Below are positions 53,928 through 64,000 of a stretch of 64,000 nucleotides of DNA, piece after piece (position 1 is the first letter of the stretch; each line of letters opens with the position of its first letter). Below the pieces are notes generated by a model. It saw only the letters and a list, made by a program, of their open reading frames with translations. It did not search any database and was not told the origin of the DNA. The position numbers were made by a program, and so were the translations under genes. This stretch comes from Azohydromonas caseinilytica (GTDB taxonomy: Bacteria; Pseudomonadota; Gammaproteobacteria; Burkholderiales; Burkholderiaceae_C): assembly GCF_012927045.1 (NCBI RefSeq), contig NZ_JABBFW010000026.1, positions 1-64,000 of the forward strand. Direction: 5' to 3'.

Positions 53928-54674
53928 ATGCATCAACTCGTTCTCCTGCGCCACGGCGAATCGGTCTGGAACCAGGAAAACCGCTTCACCGGCTGGACCG
54001 ACGTGCCACTCAGCGAGCAGGGCCTGGCCGAGGCGCGCGCAGCCGGCCAGTTGCTCAAGGCACGCGGCTTCGACTTCGACCTGGCCTTCACCTCGGTGCA
54101 GAAGCGCGCCATCAAGACGCTGTGGACCGTGCTGGAAGAGATGGACCGCATGTGGGTTCCCGTCCAGCCGAGCTGGCGCCTGAACGAGCGCCACTACGGC
54201 GCGCTGCAGGGCCTGAACAAGGCGCAGACCGCGGCGCGGTTCGGCGAAGCACAGGTGCAGCGCTGGCGCCGCGCCTACGACGAGCCGCCGCCGGCGCTGG
54301 AGGCCGGCGATCCGCGGCACGAGGCCGGCGACCCGCGCTATCGCGAGCTGGGCGGGGCCGTGCCGCGCACCGAATGCCTCAAGGACACGGTGGAGCGCGT
54401 GCTGCCGTACTGGCGCGACACCCTTGCGCCGGCGCTGCGCGGCGGCCGGCGCGTGATCGTCGCCGCGCACGGCAACAGCCTGCGCGCGCTGATCAAGATC
54501 CTGGACGGGGTGTCGGACGCGGCCATCGCCGAGCTCAACCTGCCCACCGGGCAGCCGCTGGTCTACGAGCTCGACGCCGGGCTGCGGCCGCTGCGCCACG
54601 GCTACCTCGGCGACGCCGCCGCGATCGAGGCCTCCCTGCGCGCGGTGGCGGCCCAGGGCCGGGCCGCCACCTGA
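53928..54674 (+). CDS. gpmA: 2,3-Bisphosphoglycerate-dependent phosphoglycerate mutase
   Basis: A 248-aa enzyme that interconverts 3- and 2-phosphoglycerate. The phospho-histidine loop is [12 protein letters not shown] and the family motifs [21 protein letters not shown] and [13 protein letters not shown] are present. A duplicated [13 protein letters not shown] element lies near residue 126, in the region where family members carry a DPR(Y) loop. It starts 4 bases after the pyk stop and is clearly co-transcribed. It takes the 3-phosphoglycerate made by GapN. Confidence 0.95.
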   Translation: MHQLVLLRHGESVWNQENRFTGWTDVPLSEQGLAEARAAGQLLKARGFDFDLAFTSVQKRAIKTLWTVLEEMDRMWVPVQPSWRLNERHYGALQGLNKAQTAARFGEAQVQRWRRAYDEPPPALEAGDPRHEAGDPRYRELGGAVPRTECLKDTVERVLPYWRDTLAPALRGGRRVIVAAHGNSLRALIKILDGVSDAAIAELNLPTGQPLVYELDAGLRPLRHGYLGDAAAIEASLRAVAAQGRAAT

Positions 54675-54682
54675 GCGTCGCC

Positions 54683-56041
54683 ATGGCGCACATCCCTGGA
54701 GACTTGCCGGCCGCCGCGGGAGCGTCCGCGGCGCACCGCATCGTCATCGTCGGCGGCGGCGCCGCCGGGCTGCAACTCGCCACGCTGCTGGGCGACGGGC
54801 TCGGCCGCCGGGGCCGGGCCGAGGTCACGCTCATCGACAAGCAGCGTTCGCATGTCTGGAAGCCGCGGCTGCACGAGATCGCGGCCGGCTCCATGGACCC
54901 GGGCCTGCACGAGGTGGACTACCTGGCGCAGTCGCACCGCCACCACTTCCGCTACCGCATCGGCGAGCTGACAGGGCTGGACCGGGCGCGGCGCGAGGTC
55001 CGGGTCGCGGCCTTCATCGATGGCGAGGGGCGCCAGGTCACGCCGGCACGCCGCTTCGGCTACGACACGCTGGTGCTGGCGCTGGGCAGCCAGAGCAACG
55101 ACTTCGGCACCCCGGGCGTGAGCGAGCATGCGCTGAAGCTGGAGTCGCCCGCGGACGCGCGGCGCTTCCACCAGCGGCTGGTGAACGCCTGCATCCGTGC
55201 CCATGCCCAGCCGCAGCCGCTGCGGCCCGCGCAGCTGCAGGTGGTGATCATCGGCGCCGGCGCCACCGGCGTGGAGCTGGCGGCGGAGCTGCACCGCAGC
55301 ACGCGCGAGCTGGTGGCGCACGGGCTGGACCGCATCGACCCGGACCGGCACATCCGGCTGCACCTGATCGAGGCCGCGGACCGCGTGCTGCCCGCGCTGG
55401 CGCCGCGCCTGTCGCAGGCCGCGCAGGCGCTGCTGGAGCGCCAGGGCGTGCAGGTGCACACCGGGACGCGGGTGGCGCAGGTGCTGCCCGAGGGCGTGCG
55501 GCTGGCCGACGGCCGGCCCATCGCCGCCGAGCTGGTGGTGTGGGCCGCGGGCGTGCGGGCGCCCGAGGTGCTGAAGGACCTGGGCGGCCTGGAGAGCACC
55601 CGCATCAACCAGCTGCGGGTGCGGCCCACGCTGCAGGCCACGCGCGACGATCATGTCTTTGCCCTGGGCGACTGCGCCGCCTGCCCCTGGCCGGCGGCCG
55701 GCCCGGACGCCCTGGTGCCGCCGCGCGCACAGGCGGCGCAGCAGCAGGCGCGGCACATGGCCCGGCAGATGCGGCTCCGGCTGGCCGGGCAGCCCCTGCG
55801 CGAGTTCCATTACCGCGACTTCGGCTCGCTGGTCTCGCTGGGACACCACGGCGCGCTGGGCGAGATGCTGGCGGGCGTGTGCGGCGACGGCCTGCGCGTG
55901 GAGGGCCGGCTGGCGCTGGCCATGTACCGGTCGCTCTACAAGCGCCACGAGCTGAGCCTGCACGGCTGGGCCAAGGTGGCGCTGGACACGCTGGCGCGCT
56001 GGATCGGCGGCCGCACCGGGCCGCGGGTGAAGCTGCATTGA
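54683..56041 (+). CDS. ndh: Type II NADH dehydrogenase (NDH-2-like FAD oxidoreductase)
   Basis: A 452-aa membrane-associated flavoprotein that oxidises NADH and reduces quinone without pumping protons. The FAD-binding motif is VIVGGGAAGLQLATLLG, the NADH-binding motif is VVIIGAGATGVELAAEL, and FALGDCAACPW is the second FAD contact. The hydrophobic/amphipathic C-terminus fits membrane docking. It starts 8 bases after gpmA. Reoxidising NADH next to glycolytic genes is a sensible pairing. Confidence 0.9.
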   Translation: MAHIPGDLPAAAGASAAHRIVIVGGGAAGLQLATLLGDGLGRRGRAEVTLIDKQRSHVWKPRLHEIAAGSMDPGLHEVDYLAQSHRHHFRYRIGELTGLDRARREVRVAAFIDGEGRQVTPARRFGYDTLVLALGSQSNDFGTPGVSEHALKLESPADARRFHQRLVNACIRAHAQPQPLRPAQLQVVIIGAGATGVELAAELHRSTRELVAHGLDRIDPDRHIRLHLIEAADRVLPALAPRLSQAAQALLERQGVQVHTGTRVAQVLPEGVRLADGRPIAAELVVWAAGVRAPEVLKDLGGLESTRINQLRVRPTLQATRDDHVFALGDCAACPWPAAGPDALVPPRAQAAQQQARHMARQMRLRLAGQPLREFHYRDFGSLVSLGHHGALGEMLAGVCGDGLRVEGRLALAMYRSLYKRHELSLHGWAKVALDTLARWIGGRTGPRVKLH

Positions 56042-56190
56042 GCGCGGCGCGCTTTGGAGGCCCCCGCGCCCTTGGCGGCTGCGCGGCTTGCTCCTGCTCG
56101 GGCGCCGGCTGCGCCAGGGCCGGGCGCCGCATGCGCGCCGTACCCAGCGCCGCCTGAATGATCGGGCTCAGGGTAAGTGCCAAGCCGTCC

Positions 56191-56202
56191 CAAAGCGCTT
56201 TG
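56191..56202. promoter_or_regulatory. LacI-family operator D, alpha-glucoside operon
   Basis: CAAAGCGCTTTG, a perfect palindrome identical to operators B and C, 47 bases before the binding-protein start codon. Confidence 0.75.
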
Positions 56203-56213
56203 GCCGAATAATC

Positions 56214-56225
56214 CAAACCGCTTTA
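56214..56225. promoter_or_regulatory. LacI-family operator E, alpha-glucoside operon
   Basis: CAAACCGCTTTA, the reverse complement of operator A, 23 bases from operator D and 23 bases before the start codon. The pair would block the promoter or early elongation of the operon. Confidence 0.65.
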
Positions 56226-56248
56226 GTTATTCCGCAGGAGACATCGGC

Positions 56249-57517
<1,269 letters not shown>

Positions 57518-57552
57518 GCTCCCTCCGCAACGCCCCGCAGGAGGCACCTGCC

Positions 57553-58533
57553 ATGCTGCAAAGACTGCGCACCACCTGGGTCATGCCCGCGGCCCGTTCC
57601 CGCGGGTCGCGCAAGCCGCTGCTGGCGCAGCGCACGCGCACCGCCTGGCTGTTCCTGGCGCCGATGCTGATCACGCTTGCGGCGGTGGCCCTGTGGCCGC
57701 TGGCGCGCACGATCTGGTTCAGCTTCACCGATGCCAACATCAACGACCCCGGCGTGGCGCAGTTCGTCGGCCTGGGCAACTACTTCGGCGAGTTCGGACT
57801 GTTCTTCAACCCGAACCACACCGAGGGCTTCTGGGCCAGCGACTGGGGCGTCTCCATCGCCAACACGCTCAAGTTCGCGCTGGCCTCGGTGCTGCTGGAA
57901 ACCCTGTTCGGCCTGGGCGTGGCGCTGCTGCTGAACCAGGAGTTCAAGGGCCGCGCCCTGGTGCGCGCCGCGGTGCTGGTGCCCTGGGCCATCCCCACCA
58001 TCGTGTCCGCGAAGATGTGGGGCTGGATGCTGCACGACCAGTTCGGCGTCATCAACCACCTGCTGCTGTCGGCCGGGCTGATCGACCAGCCCATCGCCTG
58101 GACCGCCGACCCGGCCTTCGCGATGTGGACCGTGGTGGCGGTGGACGTGTGGAAGACCACGCCCTTCATGGCGCTGCTGATCCTGGCCGCGCTGCAGACG
58201 CTGCCCAAGGATTGCTACGAGGCCGCGCGCGTGGACGGCGTGCATCCGCTGCGCGTGTTCTGGCGCGTGACGCTGCCGCTGATCCGCCCGGCGCTGATGG
58301 TGGCGGTGGTGTTCCGGCTGCTCGATGCGCTGCGCGTGTTCGACCTGATCTTCGTGCTCACGTCCAACAACGCCAGCACCATCAGCATGTCCGGCTTCGT
58401 GCGCCGCGAGATGGTGGACAACGGCTACATGGGCTACGGCTCCGCCGCCTCCACCGTGCTGTTCCTGATGATCGGCCTGGCAACCATCCTCGTCATGCGC
58501 CTGGCCCGCTCCCGCCGTCTGGAGGACGCATGA
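57553..58533 (+). CDS. thuF: Alpha-glucoside ABC transporter permease (MalF/ThuF class)
   Basis: A 326-aa inner-membrane permease with about six TM helices; the first is WLFLAPMLITLAAVALWPLA. The EAA loop is YEAARVDGVHPLRVFWRVTLPLI. It is shorter than enterobacterial MalF and lacks its large periplasmic loop, as in other CUT1 systems. It lies 35 bases after the binding-protein gene and overlaps the next permease by 4 bases. Confidence 0.9.
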   Translation: MLQRLRTTWVMPAARSRGSRKPLLAQRTRTAWLFLAPMLITLAAVALWPLARTIWFSFTDANINDPGVAQFVGLGNYFGEFGLFFNPNHTEGFWASDWGVSIANTLKFALASVLLETLFGLGVALLLNQEFKGRALVRAAVLVPWAIPTIVSAKMWGWMLHDQFGVINHLLLSAGLIDQPIAWTADPAFAMWTVVAVDVWKTTPFMALLILAALQTLPKDCYEAARVDGVHPLRVFWRVTLPLIRPALMVAVVFRLLDALRVFDLIFVLTSNNASTISMSGFVRREMVDNGYMGYGSAASTVLFLMIGLATILVMRLARSRRLEDA

Positions 58534-59372
58534 ATACCCAACGCTCGACCTTCGGCTCCGCCGTGGTCTACGGGCTGGCCGCCCTGGTCACCATCGTCTC
58601 GGTCTATCCCTTCCTGTACGCGGTCTCCACCTCGTTCAAGACCGGCAGCGCGCTGTTCGACCCCAGCCTGTGGCCCGCCAACGCCAGCCTGGAGAACTAC
58701 GCCTCGCTGCTGTCGGGCGGCGAGCAGCCTTTCCTGCGCCACGTGCTGAACTCCGTCGGCGTGTCGGTGGCGGTGGTGGCGCTGTCGCTGGCGCTGGGCG
58801 TCACGGCCGCCTACGCGCTGGGGCGCATTCCTTTCAAGGGGCGCGGGCTGCTGCTGGTGACGATCCTGGCGGTGTCGATGTTCCCGCAGGTGGCGGTGCT
58901 GGCCGGCATGTTCGAGCTGATCCGCGCGCTGGGCCTCTACAACCAGGCCGCCGGGCTGGTGCTGCCGTACCTGATCTTCACGCTGCCCTTCACGGTGTGG
59001 GTGCTGACCACCTTCATGAAGCAGCTGCCCAAGGAGCTGGAGGAGGCGGCCATCATGGACGGCTGCGGGCCGCTGCGCATCATTCGGCAGGTGTTCCTGC
59101 CCCTGCTGTGGCCGGCGCTGGTGTCCACCGGGCTGCTGGCCTTCATCGCGGCCTGGAACGAGTTCCTGTTCGCGCTCACCTTCGTGCTCGACAACAACGA
59201 GCGCACCGTGCCGGTGTCGATCTCGCTCATCAGCGGGGCCAGCCTGTACGACATCCCATGGGGAAAGATCATGGCCGCCTCGGTGCTCGTCACCCTGCCC
59301 CTGATCGGCCTCGTCCTCGTCTTCCAACGCAAGATCGTCTCCGGCCTGACCGCCGGGGCCGTCAAGGGGTAA
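58530..59372 (+). CDS. thuG: Alpha-glucoside ABC transporter permease (MalG/ThuG class)
   Basis: A 280-aa inner-membrane permease with six TM helices and the EAA loop LEEAAIMDGCGPLRIIRQVF. The C-terminal part (GASLYDIPWGKIMAAS) is typical of MalG-class subunits. Its ATG overlaps the stop of the previous permease (ATGA). The alpha-glucosidase gene begins 4 bases after its stop. Confidence 0.92.
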   Translation: MNTQRSTFGSAVVYGLAALVTIVSVYPFLYAVSTSFKTGSALFDPSLWPANASLENYASLLSGGEQPFLRHVLNSVGVSVAVVALSLALGVTAAYALGRIPFKGRGLLLVTILAVSMFPQVAVLAGMFELIRALGLYNQAAGLVLPYLIFTLPFTVWVLTTFMKQLPKELEEAAIMDGCGPLRIIRQVFLPLLWPALVSTGLLAFIAAWNEFLFALTFVLDNNERTVPVSISLISGASLYDIPWGKIMAASVLVTLPLIGLVLVFQRKIVSGLTAGAVKG

Positions 59373-59376
59373 TTCC

Positions 59377-61023
<1,647 letters not shown>

Positions 61024-61056
61024 GGCCCGACCGCCACCACCACCGAGGAGACAACC

Positions 61057-62189
<1,133 letters not shown>

Positions 62190-62193
<4 letters not shown>

Positions 62194-63881
62194 AGGAGCC
62201 GTGGTTCAAGGACAGCGTGGTCTACCAGGTCTACCCGCGCAGCTTCCGCGACAGCGATGGCGACGGCATCGGCGACCTGCGCGGCATCACGGCCAAGCTG
62301 GACTACCTGAAGGCGCTGGGCGTGGACGTGGTGTGGCTGTCGCCCGTCTACCAGTCGCCCAACGACGACAACGGCTACGACATCAGCGACTACCGCGCCA
62401 TCATGGGCGAGTTCGGCACCATGGCCGACTTCGACGCGCTGCTCGACGCCCTGCACGCGCGCGGGCTGAAATTGGTGATGGACCTGGTGGTCAACCACAG
62501 CTCCGACGAGCACCCGTGGTTCGTCGAGGCCTGCAAGAGCAAGGACAGCCCCTACCGCGACTACTACATCTGGCGAGCGCCGCGCGAGGGCGCCGAGCCC
62601 AACAACTGGGCCTCGGCCTTCGGCGGCCCGGCCTGGACCTTGCACGAGCCCACGGGCGAGTACTACCTGCACCTGTTCTCGAAGAAGCAGCCCGACCTGA
62701 ACTGGGAGAACCCCCAGCTGCGCCAGGAGGTGTACGCGCTCATGCGCTTCTGGCTGGACAAGGGCGTGGACGGCTTCCGCATGGACGTCATCAACATGAT
62801 CTCCAAGGCGCCTGGCCTGCCCGATGCGCCCGTGACAGCGCCGCAGCGGCGCTGGCAGGTGCCTGGGCCGCTGGTGTTCCACGGGCCGCGCCTGGGCGAG
62901 TTCCTGTGCGAGATGAAGCACGAGGTGCTTTCCCGCTACGACCTGATCACGGTCGGCGAGGCGCCCTGCGCGACGCCCGAGCACGGCATCCAGCTCACGC
63001 ACGAGGAGGACGGCTTCCTCAACATGCTGTTCCAGTTCGAGCATGTGGACCTGGACACCGACCCGGCGCTGGGCCTGGGCAAGTGGGGGCTGAAAGGCCT
63101 GGACCTGCTCGACCTCAAGGCCACGATGTCGCGCTGGCAACGGGAGCTGCACGGCCGCGGCTGGAACAGCCTCTACCTCTCCAACCACGACCAGCCGCGC
63201 CCGGTGTCGCGCTTCGGCGACGATGGCCGCTGGCGCGTGGAGTCGGCCAAGATGCTCGGCACCTTCCTGCACCTGCTGCAGGGCACGCCCTACATCTACC
63301 AGGGCGAGGAGCTGGGCATGACCAACGTGCGCTTCGACTCCATCGCCGAGTACCGCGACATCGAGACGCTGAACCTGTGGCGCGAGGCGGTGCACGAGCG
63401 GGGGATGGACCCGGCGCAGGTGATGGCCGCCATCCACGCCAAGAGCCGCGACAACGCGCGCACGCCCATGCAATGGGACGACGGCCCCAACGCCGGCTTC
63501 AGCAGCGGCACGCCCTGGATCGGCGTGAATCCCAACTACCGCGAGATCAATGCGCAGCGCGCGCTGGCCGACCCGGGCTCGGTGTTCCACCACTACCGGC
63601 GCCTGATCGAGCTGCGCCGCACGCTGCCGGTGGTGGTGCACGGCCGCTACGAGCTGTTGTTGCCTGAACACCCGGAGATCTATGCCTACACCCGCACGCT
63701 GGGCGCGGAGCGGCTGCTGGTGATCTGCAATTTCGGCAGCGGCACGCCGCGCTGCGAGTTGCCCGAAGACTTCAGCTTCGACAGGCCGGAGCTGCTGATC
63801 GCCAACTACCCGGTCGATGAAGGCAGCGACATCCGCTCATTCACCCTGCGTCCCTACGAGGCGCGGGCCTACCGGCTGTGA
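62190..63881 (+). CDS. GH13 alpha-glucosidase (second copy; oligo-1,6-glucosidase / trehalose-6-P hydrolase type)
   Basis: A 563-aa cytoplasmic GH13 enzyme of the MalL/TreC-like subfamily. The triad is D199 (GFRMDVINM), E257 (TVGEAPC) and D334 (SNHDQPRPVSRFGDD). The sequence DVINMISK, the YQGEELGMTN and the AKSRDNARTPMQWDD motifs are typical of oligo-1,6-glucosidases. It is only distantly similar to the first copy, so the two probably split different linkages. ATGA overlap with the ATPase gene couples their translation. Glucokinase follows 11 bases later. Confidence 0.92.
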
Positions 63882-63892
63882 CGGGGGGCGCC

Positions 63893-64000
63893 ATGGAACA
63901 AGCCCGTTTGCTGGCCGACATCGGCGGCACCAATGCCCGCTTCGCCTGGCAGGCGCAGGCGGGTGCTCCGATCGTGGACGTCGCCACGCTGCCCTGCGCG
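63893..64000 (+). CDS. glk: Glucokinase, 5' part
   Basis: The first 36 codons of a glucokinase run off the right edge. The N-terminal phosphate-binding motif LLADIGGTNARFAW is the Glk signature. It would phosphorylate the glucose freed by the two alpha-glucosidases and so feed Zwf. It starts 11 bases after the second glucosidase gene. Confidence 0.88.
   Translation, partial: MEQARLLADIGGTNARFAWQAQAGAPIVDVATLPCA

Overview
The window is chromosomal DNA of a GC-rich betaproteobacterium, most likely order Burkholderiales (Comamonadaceae or the Rubrivivax/Leptothrix group). This rests on the rRNA fragment, two PEP-CTERM proteins, a GEMM-I riboswitch, the ArgP and pirin/DoxX/WrbA genes, a GapN-type Entner-Doudoroff cluster and a degenerate copy of a REP-like hairpin I know from this order. 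It starts in the 3' end of a 5S rRNA with its rho-independent terminator, followed by a large tyrosine recombinase.

Region 1 (2.4-12.4 kb, minus strand) is the most interesting. It is a compact run of ten genes: a haem-oxygenase-like diiron oxygenase (HDO), an ATP-grasp ligase, an MFS exporter, a 2-oxoglutarate/Fe(II) oxygenase, a complete oligopeptide-type ABC importer (SBP, two permeases, two ATPases) and a plant-type [2Fe-2S] ferredoxin coupled to the last ATPase. I read it as a small biosynthetic cluster in which an ATP-grasp enzyme joins small carboxylate and amine units, two iron oxygenases tailor them, and dedicated export and re-import systems move the product. I do not recognise it as a described pathway. 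Its 0.5-kb upstream region holds a perfect palindrome and two related hairpins.

Region 2 (12.9-24.6 kb) is a mixed set: a HAF-repeat PEP-CTERM protein, ArgP, a GH19-type muramidase/chitinase, a CynX-type MFS protein, a lipoprotein paired with a BTAD/TPR regulator, a methyltransferase and an orphan sensor kinase.

Region 3 (25.0-33.9 kb) holds a cyclic-di-GMP-I riboswitch. Its downstream hairpin buries the Shine-Dalgarno sequence of a secreted S8 protease. It is followed by a second PEP-CTERM protein, a DnaQ-like exonuclease, a GAF-PAS-GGDEF diguanylate cyclase and a LysR/pirin/DoxX/WrbA redox module.

Region 4 (33.9-40.4 kb) includes an AT-rich island that covers an unknown secreted protein and the beta-barrel half of a FecR-TPR-barrel protein. 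The latter lies downstream of a CHASE2 class III nucleotide cyclase.

Region 5 (40.6-64 kb) is a sugar-catabolism block. Fructose enters through frcBCA under the ROK regulator FrcR and is phosphorylated by a PfkB kinase. Pgi and Zwf feed the Entner-Doudoroff route, GapN oxidises glyceraldehyde-3-phosphate with NADP, and GpmA and Pyk complete lower glycolysis; NDH-2 is encoded beside them. Alpha-glucosides (trehalose/maltose type) enter by a Thu/Agl-type ABC system, are cut by two GH13 glucosidases and are phosphorylated by a glucokinase that runs off the right edge. Copies of a CAAAGCGCTTTG-type LacI-family operator precede the lacI-like gene, the pyk operon, the alpha-glucoside operon and probably zwf, so one regulator may coordinate uptake with central carbon flow.
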